From Bacillaceae bacterium OF18-1A (GTDB taxonomy: Bacteria; Bacillota; Bacilli; Bacillales; Bacillaceae_G): a stretch of DNA of 64,000 nt. This document shows positions 24,916 to 33,490 of this stretch, one piece after another. Position 1 is the stretch's first letter. Every line of letters starts with the position of its first letter. The stretch lies in NCBI GenBank assembly GCA_027694045.1, contig JAQEWB010000001.1, positions 558,001 to 622,000 of the forward strand, read 5' to 3'. The notes beneath the pieces are model-generated. The model made no database searches and was not told the DNA's origin. It worked only from the letters and a program-made list of their open reading frames with translations. The translations under genes and the position numbers were made by a program.

Positions 24916-25467
24916 TTATACATGTGTGTCTTCTACATCTGTTCGCACTATGGAATACAATAATGCATCATGTTGCTTATTGCCTTGATGAATATAGCCA
25001 CGCAACAAGCCTTCCTTTTGAAAACCAATTTTCGATAACATTTTACAAGAAGTAACATTTTCAGGGTATGTAATAGCACCTATTCTAAACAAACCTAAAT
25101 TTTGAAATCCATAAGTAATAATTTCTCGTGCCGATTCTGAAGCATAACCATTTCCCCAATAACGAGGGTGTAAGTCATATCCAATCTCAGATCGTTTACT
25201 CCATAGTTGTAGATTATTTAGTCCAATTGTTCCTATTAAAGTATTTGTTTCTTTTAACACAATCCCCCAACGGATTGCCTTTTTTTCAAAGTAATTTTTT
25301 GAAAAAGATTCGATCATACGTGAAGCTTGGCCAAACTCTGTAAAAGAATTCATGCCATAATAACATGTTACTTCATCTAATGAAAATATCTCATATATTT
25401 TTTGACAATAAGATTGTTCTATTTCAACTAAACGCAAGCGTTCTGTTTCTAGTATAGGAAACGCCAT
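24916..25467 (-). CDS. RimJ/RimL-type GNAT acetyltransferase
   Basis: A 183-aa acetyltransferase of the Acetyltransf_3 group. It starts FPILETERLRLVEIE, as RimJ/RimL proteins do, and the acetyl-CoA loop reads YWGNGYASESARE (about residues 103-115). The C-terminus SCKMLSKIGFQKEGLLRGYI is typical. Members acetylate N-terminal amines of ribosomal proteins or small molecules; the substrate here is unknown. ATG 25467 has an AGGAGTGATCC-type ribosome binding site. Confidence 0.88.
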   Translation of the reverse strand: MAFPILETERLRLVEIEQSYCQKIYEIFSLDEVTCYYGMNSFTEFGQASRMIESFSKNYFEKKAIRWGIVLKETNTLIGTIGLNNLQLWSKRSEIGYDLHPRYWGNGYASESAREIITYGFQNLGLFRIGAITYPENVTSCKMLSKIGFQKEGLLRGYIHQGNKQHDALLYSIVRTDVEDTHV

Positions 25468-25613
25468 AGGATCACTCCTTTCTCTCTACTTATTCATTAT
25501 AGCAGAAAAAATATTTATAATAAGGAAAGTCCCCGATGTTCCATAAATCAAACATTTCTAGCGAAAGTTCTCCTCTTAATTCAATACGAACTAAGAGGAA
25601 ACCTTTTTATCTT

Positions 25614-26240
25614 CTATTTATATGCAACTAACGCCCAATGACACGGAGCCGTTTGTCTCCAGTTTACATTTAAAAATCCTGTTTCTCTCAGAAGAGTATC
25701 TACTTCATTAACAAAAGGATATACTTCTGTACTATCCCATTTCTTTTCTAATCTTGTTTTCGCTTCATCTACTGCATATTGAGAAGCAAACATAATGTCC
25801 AAAAGAAGGAATTGCCCCTCTTTCCGCAAAATTCTATATACCTCCTTACAAGCTTGTTTTCTTTCAGCAGGTAAAACCTCATGAAAACAAAAACTAGATA
25901 TAACTAAATCAAATTCTTCATCTTCTTGATTCGTTTTTGTAAATGACCCTAGCTCTAATTGATATTCAGGATATTTCAATTTACATGTCTCTAACATCCC
26001 CGCAGATACATCTACACCTACTACATTCTCATTATTTTCATTTATTAATGAAACAAATGCACCCGTCCCAATTCCGATATCAATAATCTTTTGATTCTTA
26101 TTTAAGAGAATCATTTCTTTCGCTTCAATTAAACTATGACTATAGCCATACAAAGGACCTGTTGCTTCTTTTAAGTTTTCATCGTAAGTTTTTGCCCAAT
26201 CATCAAATAAATTTCGTGTTAATTCAAAAGTACGTAACAA
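25614..26240 (-). CDS. class I SAM-dependent methyltransferase
   Basis: A 208-aa methyltransferase. Motif I is IIDIGIGTGAFVSL (residues 52-65), followed by VVGVDVSAGML and the post-I strand. It starts with FDDWAKTYDE, a pattern shared with YrrT and AdoMet-dependent small-molecule methyltransferases. Start is TTG 26240, preceded by CAGGAGGG at ideal spacing. Substrate unknown. Monocistronic. Confidence 0.85.
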   Translation of the reverse strand: MLRTFELTRNLFDDWAKTYDENLKEATGPLYGYSHSLIEAKEMILLNKNQKIIDIGIGTGAFVSLINENNENVVGVDVSAGMLETCKLKYPEYQLELGSFTKTNQEDEEFDLVISSFCFHEVLPAERKQACKEVYRILRKEGQFLLLDIMFASQYAVDEAKTRLEKKWDSTEVYPFVNEVDTLLRETGFLNVNWRQTAPCHWALVAYK

Positions 26241-26442
26241 TTACGTTCCCTCCTGCTATCAATTTTTGACTTTCTCTTTAAAAATAAATTGTATTTTTTC
26301 ATTCCCATCACTCCGTTCTTAATAAGATACTTTATAACTTCAATCCCATATGCACTTTACCCTTCTAAAATAAAAAACTAATTCATACATTCATGGTAAA
26401 ATATAGAAAAACAACATTCTATGATGGAGGTGCAAACATTCT

Positions 26443-26991
26443 ATGTATATATTCATCGGCTTATTTCTTTTGCTTATACTACTCCTTTTTTTATTCGCAA
26501 AAAAATTCACACCAAACTCATTCATGATGACTAGTTTTACAGGAAATAGTTTTAAGACATTTTCAGTTGGTATATTAATCGCTGCTATACTCTCTCTCTC
26601 ATACGGAATTTACCATGCAGCAACATATCAACCTGATTATTTAGATGTTAAACTGCAAAATCAAACGTATACCATTTTCGGTAATGTGAACGATTTCGGT
26701 TACTTCTCAGAGAAATTACCAAAAAAAGATACAGAAGTTGAACTGTATTTCGCCTCTTGGAAAACACTACAGTTTCAAAATCCAGAAATATTAATAGATT
26801 ATCCTTCAGGTAAACAAGAAATATGGGTACCAAATATAGAATTAATACCTACTAATAAACTGAAAGAAAAATATAATATAAAAGAAATTTATCACCTCTC
26901 ACCATATGCATTTAAAGAGTCTGGAAAAATAACATTAATAATAAAAGAAAATAATGCAAAAAATAAAAAAGTTTCAATTCAGGTGAAATAA
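26443..26991 (+). CDS. membrane protein of unknown function
   Basis: A 182-aa protein with two N-terminal hydrophobic segments (residues 3-19 and 39-60), then an extracytoplasmic beta-rich domain of about 120 residues. It follows GATGGAGGTGC at ATG 26443. No family is recognised. The topology suggests a cell-surface domain held by a hairpin of two helices. Its terminator is shared with the convergent hemY gene. Confidence 0.7.
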   Translation: MYIFIGLFLLLILLLFLFAKKFTPNSFMMTSFTGNSFKTFSVGILIAAILSLSYGIYHAATYQPDYLDVKLQNQTYTIFGNVNDFGYFSEKLPKKDTEVELYFASWKTLQFQNPEILIDYPSGKQEIWVPNIELIPTNKLKEKYNIKEIYHLSPYAFKESGKITLIIKENNAKNKKVSIQVK

Positions 26992-26995
26992 ATAA

Positions 26996-27030
26996 AAACT
27001 GTCCTTTCATTACGTCGAAAGGACAGTTTT
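26996..27030. terminator. bidirectional terminator
   Basis: 14-bp stem AAAACTGTCCTTTC/GAAAGGACAGTTTT between convergent genes. Confidence 0.9.
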
Positions 27031-27046
27031 TATTTATTCTACAATA

Positions 27047-28447
27047 TTAGTTTGACTGTTCATTTAGTGTAGCCATTATTTCATTAGCTATATTTTTTCC
27101 GTTTCCAATACAAGCACCAATTCCTACACCGTAATAGGAAGCACCGGCTAAGTATACATTCTGATAAAGAGACGTCATTTTTTCTTGTAATGCTTGAACC
27201 ACTTGATGATGTTCTAAATGATATTTCGGCATTAAATCTTTCCAATTTGTAACTTCAATTACTTCTGGTTCACCTTTAATTCCGAGACTCTTTTCAATAT
27301 CATACAAAGCAACTCGTACTAATTCTTCTTCACTATAATTTTTAATCGTTTCATATACCGGATTGGTACTCTTATAGAACATTCTAACTAAAAGTTTGTT
27401 TTTACTCGATGTATGTTTCCACTTCCGACTTGTCCATGTACAAGCATCACAATGTAAATCGCTATTTTCCGTTACAATAAACCCTGTACCGTCAGCTGGT
27501 AATTGTTCATCTAGTATTTCAAAACCTAAATAAATACTAATAAGCGATGAATTTTTGAATTTATTAAAATGCTCATTTAGCTCATTAGACTGCAATAAAG
27601 TTTGTGCAATATCATGCGGGGCTGCTACAACAACATAATCTGCTTTAATCGTTTCATGATTTGCAAAAGAAACCTCATATTGATTCCCTTGTTTGCTTAC
27701 AGTCTTTGTTATAACTCCTTTTTTAATGACCGTATCAGTCAAAACTTCTCCTAAGCGATCAATAATCGTAGATAGTCCACTTTTAAATGATACAAACTTC
27801 TTGTTTCCTGCTGATTGAAATTGTTTTTTATTCTCCTCAAAACCTTTAATGATACTTCCATATTTATTTTTATAATCCAGTAAATATGGTAATGTAGATG
27901 CCATTGTAAGTTCATTCAATTTACCAGAATATACACCTGAAAGTACAGGCGCAATTTGTCTTTCCACTAACTCTTTCCCTAAAAAACTTTCTAAAAATAG
28001 AGCGAGTGATGTATCTTTCGTAAACTCTTTATTTTTCGTTATGAAATCTTTTAAAGCAACAATTTTCCCTTTCGTTGAGACTAGTGTACTGCTGAACAAC
28101 GATTCAACACTCATCGGTATCCCAAATATAGTGTCAGAAGGGATTGGATGTAACATATTATCAGAATATATGTAAGAAATACCCGTTTCGTTATATACCA
28201 TTTCTTCTTCTAAATTTAAATCTTTTACAAGCGGCATAACATATTCATTACGAGCAACGATAGAATCTGCTCCTGATTCCATAATAAAATCCTTCTCTTC
28301 TACACTATGGATTTTACCACCTAAATAATCCTCTTTCTCTACAAGGATTAAATTTAAATCTACATTATACTTCTGTTTTAATTTTTCTAAATAAAACATA
28401 GTAGAAAGTCCTGTTATACCTCCACCGATAACAACAACTGTTTTCAT
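27047..28447 (-). CDS. hemY: HemY-type coproporphyrinogen/protoporphyrinogen oxidase
   Basis: A 466-aa FAD enzyme. The N-terminal FAD fold reads VVVIGGGITGLSTMFYLEKL and the C-terminal motif reads VYLAGASYYGVGIGACIGNG, both typical of HemY (CgoX). In Firmicutes it oxidises coproporphyrinogen III to coproporphyrin III in heme synthesis. Start ATG 28447 follows TAGGAGCG; an in-frame extension upstream lacks a ribosome binding site. No hemE or hemH is adjacent, so this is an isolated copy, and a second hemY may exist elsewhere in such genomes. Confidence 0.9.
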   Translation of the reverse strand: MKTVVVIGGGITGLSTMFYLEKLKQKYNVDLNLILVEKEDYLGGKIHSVEEKDFIMESGADSIVARNEYVMPLVKDLNLEEEMVYNETGISYIYSDNMLHPIPSDTIFGIPMSVESLFSSTLVSTKGKIVALKDFITKNKEFTKDTSLALFLESFLGKELVERQIAPVLSGVYSGKLNELTMASTLPYLLDYKNKYGSIIKGFEENKKQFQSAGNKKFVSFKSGLSTIIDRLGEVLTDTVIKKGVITKTVSKQGNQYEVSFANHETIKADYVVVAAPHDIAQTLLQSNELNEHFNKFKNSSLISIYLGFEILDEQLPADGTGFIVTENSDLHCDACTWTSRKWKHTSSKNKLLVRMFYKSTNPVYETIKNYSEEELVRVALYDIEKSLGIKGEPEVIEVTNWKDLMPKYHLEHHQVVQALQEKMTSLYQNVYLAGASYYGVGIGACIGNGKNIANEIMATLNEQSN

Positions 28448-28566
28448 ATTTGCTGCGCTCCTAACCGATACAATTAATAATTCCTTTATTATTATACCCA
28501 AAAGTACTTATATTCGACTAGCAGCTAGATCATTCTGTAAAAAATTTGACACTATATACGAATACA

Positions 28567-28622
28567 TTTATCCCGCATTAACGGGCAATAACCCCCCCCA
28601 CTGATTAAAGTTTCACTTTATA
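28567..28622 (-). repeat. dispersed repeat, short form (copy 2)
   Basis: On the minus strand: ATAAAGTGAAACTTTAATCA, then GTGGGGGG, ending CCCGTTAATGCGGGATAAA. It keeps both ends of the long form but lacks the middle. It lies between hemY and the Spo0E-like gene. Confidence 0.75.
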
Positions 28623-28667
28623 TATTTAATTAGGAAATGTTCACCATTTGAAATGAATAAATAAAAA

Positions 28668-28701
28668 AGAGCTATAACATTTCAAATCATGTTATAGCTC
28701 T
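28668..28701 (-). terminator. terminator of the Spo0E-like gene
   Basis: 13-bp perfect stem AGAGCTATAACAT/ATGTTATAGCTCT, six T on the minus strand, three bases after the stop. Confidence 0.9.
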
Positions 28702-28703
28702 CT

Positions 28704-28853
28704 CTATTTAAAAAACATAAAGTAATTGATCAATTTGTCTAGTTCTTGACTCAATGCAAGTACTTTTTCATGTTGAATTCCATAATCCGATACTAAATAT
28801 AAGAGTTCTTCTTTTTTTGTTTCAATTACTCTTTCCAATTTCACTAATTCCAT
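28704..28853 (-). CDS. Spo0E-family aspartyl-phosphate phosphatase (49 aa)
   Basis: ATG 28853 follows GGAGAGAAG and encodes 49 residues forming two helices. The family signature is present at the C-terminal helix: LALSQELDKLINYFM, matching the SQELDxLI core that inserts next to the Spo0A aspartyl phosphate. Spo0E-like proteins dephosphorylate Spo0A~P and delay sporulation; B. cereus-group genomes carry several. The gene has its own terminator. Its exact target (Spo0A or another response regulator) is not established from sequence. Confidence 0.85.
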   Translation of the reverse strand: MELVKLERVIETKKEELLYLVSDYGIQHEKVLALSQELDKLINYFMFFK

Positions 28854-28965
28854 ATCGATTTACTTCTCTCCAGTACTAAAATGTATGTATTTTAGTATAG
28901 CCTATTTACATAATTAGTAAAAGTAAAATAGTTGTGTAAAATATTACAAAGTTCAAAATAATATA

Positions 28966-29910
28966 TTACAAATTAATAACATACCGGAATTGTTCTACTG
29001 TTCTTTTATATTCTGGGGCCCTCTTTATATGATCAAAATAACTATATGAAAATTTGAAAACATGACCAAAATCCCAATCGGATTCACTATAGTCTTTTAA
29101 CCAAAATTGTTTTTCTGTCGGTAACACATGAGCACGCATAGATTCAATTAAAGGTAAATGATCTATAGGTGAATGTAAATTCATTTCAGTATTTGGTATG
29201 AACTTTTGACTGGCACGCAGTGCGTATACTAGTTTTAAAAGTGGACGTATCCCTCGTTGAAATATATCTCTATGCCCTAAATCATACATTATATTAATTG
29301 CGTGAGAAAAAGTAAGCATATGACCAATTAAATCATGATGCGATTCTGCTCTATATATGATTTTAAATTTTGATAGTTCATCTAAAATAAACTTCGATAA
29401 TTTTGTTGGATGTGTTAATTCACATTGGATCTCATCATCTATTACTAATTGTCTTACTTCTTTCGTCGTAAAACCAATCCATGATCTACCGGGAATTGTT
29501 TTTTGAAATGATAATATAAGATTAGTAATTCCTTCAATTGCGTGCTTATCGCCCCATTTTTGTAGCTCTTTCATAGCTAATAAACTTAATGCCGCATAAA
29601 TGACGTTATGCCCCACCCAATGAAGTTCATCCACCGTATGTTCCAAAGATTTTATAATCATTTTTTCAGCACCTTGAAAATCTATTTCTTCTTTATCATC
29701 AATAATCTCACCTATTTTTTGTTTATTCAGCATCATCCTTGTTTGCGAATAAATATTACGAGTTATTTCTTCAGCAATATTATTATCTTTCACGAAAAAA
29801 TAACTAGCAATTGCAGCTACTCCAAAATGTGCATGCCAAATATCATTTGTTTCTTTTTTACATTGAGATATAATGGAAAGCCCGTCTTTTAAAATGCTTT
29901 TATTTTTCAT
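28966..29910 (-). CDS. unrecognised 314-aa helical protein
   Basis: I do not recognise a family. The protein is mainly helical, cytoplasmic and rich in His and Trp clusters: ETNDIWHAHFGVAAIASYF near the start, DELHWVGHNVIYAALSLL in the middle, ESHHDLIGHMLTFSHAIN later. The spacing of these hydrophobic His-containing helices suggests an alpha/alpha barrel or a metal-binding bundle. It starts 35 bp after the XRE-cupin regulator stop on the same strand, so the two form an operon. A role in the response governed by that regulator is inference. Confidence 0.65.
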   Translation of the reverse strand: MKNKSILKDGLSIISQCKKETNDIWHAHFGVAAIASYFFVKDNNIAEEITRNIYSQTRMMLNKQKIGEIIDDKEEIDFQGAEKMIIKSLEHTVDELHWVGHNVIYAALSLLAMKELQKWGDKHAIEGITNLILSFQKTIPGRSWIGFTTKEVRQLVIDDEIQCELTHPTKLSKFILDELSKFKIIYRAESHHDLIGHMLTFSHAINIMYDLGHRDIFQRGIRPLLKLVYALRASQKFIPNTEMNLHSPIDHLPLIESMRAHVLPTEKQFWLKDYSESDWDFGHVFKFSYSYFDHIKRAPEYKRTVEQFRYVINL

Positions 29911-29945
29911 CTTTCTATCTCCCTATAGTAAAAATCATATTATAC

Positions 29946-30506
29946 TCACCCTAAAGATGGTGTCAATACAAATAAAATGTGGTTTGATTCATTACTTTTA
30001 TTCAAAAAACGATGCTTGACGTTTGGTGGGATACGTACAACATCGCCTTCTTCTAAAAAATATTCTTTCCCCTCCAATTCCACGTACACTTCCCCTTTCA
30101 TGACAACAGCAATCTCTTCCTTATCTTCATGTGAATAATGACTTTCCGTTGTATTTGCTTTTTTATTTAAATCCATCATTAACATTTCAATACGCGCTTT
30201 CATAAAATCAGGTGTTAATACATCATATACAATATGATCATTATTTTCCCGATATACTTTTTTTCGATCTTTTTTCTTAGAAATAAGTGAGTCAGTATCA
30301 ATATCATTAATAAAAAGTGTAAATAACGGTACATTTAGTGCTTTCGCAATTAATTCCAATACATTTAAAGAAGGGTTAGCATGTCCTCTTTCAATTTGAC
30401 TAATCAGTGACGTACTAATTCCTGCATAATCAGCAAATTCACGAATTGTCATATTATTTTTCTTACGATAACTTAATACAGTTTGTCCAAGCCTATAATG
30501 TATCAC
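29946..30506 (-). CDS. XRE-family regulator with cupin domain (second copy type)
   Basis: A 186-aa regulator. The XRE helix-turn-helix occupies residues 8-62 (YAGISTSLISQIERGHANPS) and the cupin 105-180 (EEIAVVMKGEVYVELEGKEY). Same architecture as the protein at 13954-14511, but clearly a different sequence. It is divergent from an EamA exporter and followed by an unrecognised 314-aa protein. Likely target: the exporter or its own operon. Confidence 0.9.
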   Translation of the reverse strand: MIHYRLGQTVLSYRKKNNMTIREFADYAGISTSLISQIERGHANPSLNVLELIAKALNVPLFTLFINDIDTDSLISKKKDRKKVYRENNDHIVYDVLTPDFMKARIEMLMMDLNKKANTTESHYSHEDKEEIAVVMKGEVYVELEGKEYFLEEGDVVRIPPNVKHRFLNKSNESNHILFVLTPSLG

Positions 30507-30676
30507 AGCAAAACGCCCTTTCGTCCATCATAATGTATGTTTCATTGCCTTTGTGCTGACTTACTAAACAAAGGCAAATAATCCTTTTCTATCCTCTCCG
30601 AGCCTTATATACTTACCTTTGTACATTATATCGTATTAAATATATTATAATAAACATTCTATCGGAGGGACAAACT

Positions 30677-31555
30677 TTGAAATCACCTATTCTTTCATAT
30701 TTCAGCTTATTTCTCGGTGTATTCGCCTTATCAACTTCAGCAATTTTTGTAAAATTGGCAGATGCTCCTGCGGCAATCATTGCTTTTTATCGATTATTAT
30801 TTGCCGCATTCATTTTATTACCGTTCTTACTATTTCATAAAAATAATCGAAACGAGCTAAAAACATTAACGAAAAAACAATGGGGATTCGGATTCTTATC
30901 CGGGCTATTTTTAGCTGCACATTATGTACTATGGTTTGAATCATTACAATATACTTCTGTCGCAAGTTCCACAGTTATCGTAACGTTACAACCTTTATTC
31001 TCAATGATTGGTGGTTACTTTTTATTTAAAGAAAGATTCACGAAAGGAGCGATTATCGGTTGCCTCATCGCCATTTCAGGAAGTATCGTTATTGGATGGC
31101 AAGATTTCCAAATTAGTGGAGAAGCTTTATACGGGGATATTTTAGCTTTTATGGCTGCCGGAATTATTACAGCTTATTTTTTCATTAGCCAACACATCCG
31201 TAAAGGTTTATCACTTATACCATATTCGATAATTAGTTACGGAAGTAGTTCCTGTTTTCTCGGTATATTTGCTTACATGCAGCAAGAATCTTTCATTCAT
31301 TACTCTACACAAACTTGGTTGTCCTTTATTGGATTAGCTTTCATTGCAACAATTTTAGGACAAACGATATTCAATTGGTTATTAAAATGGATGAGTGCTA
31401 CTGTTATCTCAATGAGTATTTTAGGCGAAACAATTGGTACTTGTATTCTAGCTTATTTTATCTTGAGTGAAGCCATTTCTTTACAACAAGCACTAGGAAT
31501 TTCAATTATTTTCATTGGATTAGCTTTATTTTTATTACAACCGAATCACAAATAA
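30677..31555 (+). CDS. EamA/DMT-family transporter
   Basis: A 292-aa ten-helix inner-membrane transporter with two EamA repeats (about 10-140 and 155-288). The first repeat has SAIFVKLADAPAAIIAFYR and the second ILGQTIFNWLLKWMSATVIS. The family exports amino acids or metabolites. Start is TTG 30677 after ATCGGAGGGAC. The 170-bp gap to the divergent XRE-cupin gene should hold their shared operator. Confidence 0.88.
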   Translation: MKSPILSYFSLFLGVFALSTSAIFVKLADAPAAIIAFYRLLFAAFILLPFLLFHKNNRNELKTLTKKQWGFGFLSGLFLAAHYVLWFESLQYTSVASSTVIVTLQPLFSMIGGYFLFKERFTKGAIIGCLIAISGSIVIGWQDFQISGEALYGDILAFMAAGIITAYFFISQHIRKGLSLIPYSIISYGSSSCFLGIFAYMQQESFIHYSTQTWLSFIGLAFIATILGQTIFNWLLKWMSATVISMSILGETIGTCILAYFILSEAISLQQALGISIIFIGLALFLLQPNHK

Positions 31556-31610
31556 AGTGAAACTTTAATCCGCTCTCACCAATCGGACTGGCCGTTAAAT
31601 AACGGAATAA
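31552..31610 (+). repeat. dispersed repeat, short form (copy 3)
   Basis: ATAAAGTGAAACTTTAATCC followed by CTCACCAATCGG and an end GGCCGTTAAATAACGGAATAA. The EamA stop codon TAA (31553-31555) lies within its first bases. Confidence 0.75.
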
Positions 31611-31617
31611 CACTCAA

Positions 31618-31649
31618 AAAAAGCACGACAACTTAATGTCATGCTTTTT
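31618..31649. terminator. bidirectional terminator
   Basis: 13-bp stem AAAAAGCACGACA/TGTCATGCTTTTT (one mismatch pair) between convergent genes. Confidence 0.85.
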
Positions 31650-31653
31650 ATTG

Positions 31654-32556
31654 TTACGTAGATTGTTCCGTCTGCTTCTGCTTCAATCTTTGCTCTAAAA
31701 CATGAATCATAAAAAGGAAATGTTCCGCTTCCCTTGTAACGTGATCAGCTAACAAAGGATTGATGACGTTTCGAATTTGGCATGTTTGAATTAATTCTAA
31801 TCCTGCTTTTTTGAAATTCCTTAATTCTACTGTGGCATTTTCACTATCTTTATTCATTTTTCCAATAATCGGATACGTTGGCTCTTTTTTGTATAGCATA
31901 GATTCAACATCTCTAGCTTGATTTAAAAGCACCTCAAAATCATCTCCGAACTTCAATGCAGTATGAACAAGATTTCTCTCTGATTGATCCAGTAACGAAG
32001 CGATAAAACGGGAATGTTCCATCATAATACGTAACCAAAACACATTCTCGCTAATAATCGCATCTTGAATAGGATCCATTTTCCCTTCGTTAAACTTTTG
32101 AAGCGTCCGCATAAAATATTCTGCTTCCCGTGCAACATGATCTACTAAAAGCGGAAAATTAAACCCTTTCACCTTACAATTAATAATTAAAATGAGTAAA
32201 TTTCTTTTGTAATTACGAAAAGCATATACGAGTTGAATACTTTCTTCGTTTAATTGCCTTACCGCTTGAACCGTTTGCGGGATTGTAAACGCTTTTTGTA
32301 AATGTCTATCAAAAAGATTATAAAATTGATCTACCTGCTGAATTAAATTTTTATCGTTACGATTAAATCCTTCACCAAGAAACAATGCATGCTCTTTCAT
32401 TATACGTAACCAAAATCTATTTTCTGTTAAAGATCGTTCAATAAATAATTGTTCAGTTAACGATTCAGATGGAGCCGCCTTTAATTCAGGTGGCAACAGC
32501 ATCGCACGCTGTTCATCCATAACAAAATGTCCAGGAATAGGTTGTTCTGTTGACAT
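31654..32556 (-). CDS. DUF2935 tandem four-helix-bundle protein
   Basis: A 300-aa protein made of two copies of the DUF2935 unit. Each has ENRFWLRIMKEHALFL or ENVFWLRIMMEHSRFI and then PLLVDHVAREAEYF or PLLADHVTREAEHF. The paired Glu, His, Asp-His and Glu residues look like a metal site in a ferritin/hemerythrin-like bundle. Function unknown. ATG 32556 follows AAGGAGTGAT; the residues before it are probably not translated. Confidence 0.85.
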   Translation of the reverse strand: MSTEQPIPGHFVMDEQRAMLLPPELKAAPSESLTEQLFIERSLTENRFWLRIMKEHALFLGEGFNRNDKNLIQQVDQFYNLFDRHLQKAFTIPQTVQAVRQLNEESIQLVYAFRNYKRNLLILIINCKVKGFNFPLLVDHVAREAEYFMRTLQKFNEGKMDPIQDAIISENVFWLRIMMEHSRFIASLLDQSERNLVHTALKFGDDFEVLLNQARDVESMLYKKEPTYPIIGKMNKDSENATVELRNFKKAGLELIQTCQIRNVINPLLADHVTREAEHFLFMIHVLEQRLKQKQTEQST

Positions 32557-32791
32557 GACAATCACTCCTTATTCCTTGAATGTATTATTATGCTATGTAT
32601 AGAAATATATAAGATACAAATACAATTATATGATGTAGTCAATTTTTCAAGGCGATATAGTTTTTTATACCAATACAAAAACTCATTTTCTTTACACACA
32701 GAAATAAATTCTATTAAGTAATATGCGTTCTTTCTCAAGATGATTCCTAACCTTTCAACTATTAATCACTGCTCTTATTTTAATAAAACAA

Positions 32792-32819
32792 AAAGTATGG
32801 CAGACATCCGCCATACTTT
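32792..32819 (-). terminator. terminator of the GNAT gene
   Basis: 10-bp stem AAAGTATGGC/GCCATACTTT followed on the minus strand by TTTTGTTTTATT. Confidence 0.85.
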
Positions 32820-32847
32820 GCTTATACTAAATCAATAGCTTTTCCTG

Positions 32848-33357
32848 TTAATTATGTACAAGTAAACCACCTGGTCTAAAGCGACTCATCATAATTTCAT
32901 TAATGAATTTTCCGTGAGCTTTTAAATTTCCTACCTTTGTCCCTTCTTCTACAAATCCGAATTTTTCATATAAAACTTTCGCTTTTGGATTCGTTTCTAA
33001 AACACCAAGTTCAACTCTCTCTAACATTAACCAATTATCAGCCAGATCAAGCATCTTTGTAAGCAGTGCTTTCCCAATTCCTTTATTATGATATTCACTG
33101 TCTACCCCGATAAATAAATCACCCGAATGAGATCGACGGCCCGGACTTTGTGTTAAGCCAATAAATCCTACAACTTCTCCGTCATACTCTGCAACAAATT
33201 CAAATTGATTTTGGCCTAAGTTCCGAATTCTATTTTCCATCGCATCTACACGCATACTAGGCAAGAAAACCATATAAGGTAAAACGTCGTCCTGTATACA
33301 TATATGATGAATTGCTCTAGCATCTTGAACTTCTACTGCTCTTACTTTGATCATCAT
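32848..33357 (-). CDS. GNAT N-acetyltransferase (phosphinothricin/YhhY type)
   Basis: A 169-aa acetyltransferase. The acetyl-CoA loop is YHNKGIGKALLTKML (about residues 89-103) and the C-terminal VLYEKFGFVEEGT is standard. The overall pattern (RRSHSGDLFIGV, VELGVLETNPKA) matches the YhhY/L-amino-acid acetyltransferase type. ATG 33357 lies after GAGGGGAGAATA. Monocistronic. Confidence 0.87.
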   Translation of the reverse strand: MMIKVRAVEVQDARAIHHICIQDDVLPYMVFLPSMRVDAMENRIRNLGQNQFEFVAEYDGEVVGFIGLTQSPGRRSHSGDLFIGVDSEYHNKGIGKALLTKMLDLADNWLMLERVELGVLETNPKAKVLYEKFGFVEEGTKVGNLKAHGKFINEIMMSRFRPGGLLVHN

Positions 33358-33490
33358 TATTCTCCCCTCTATATAAACAATAACCTATTTCTAATCCACA
33401 ATATTAAATCCCTTTGTAACCCTATTTTTTTATAGCATTTTTACATAATTATTTCGATATAATTCGCAAATTGTAATTAATCTTACTTTC

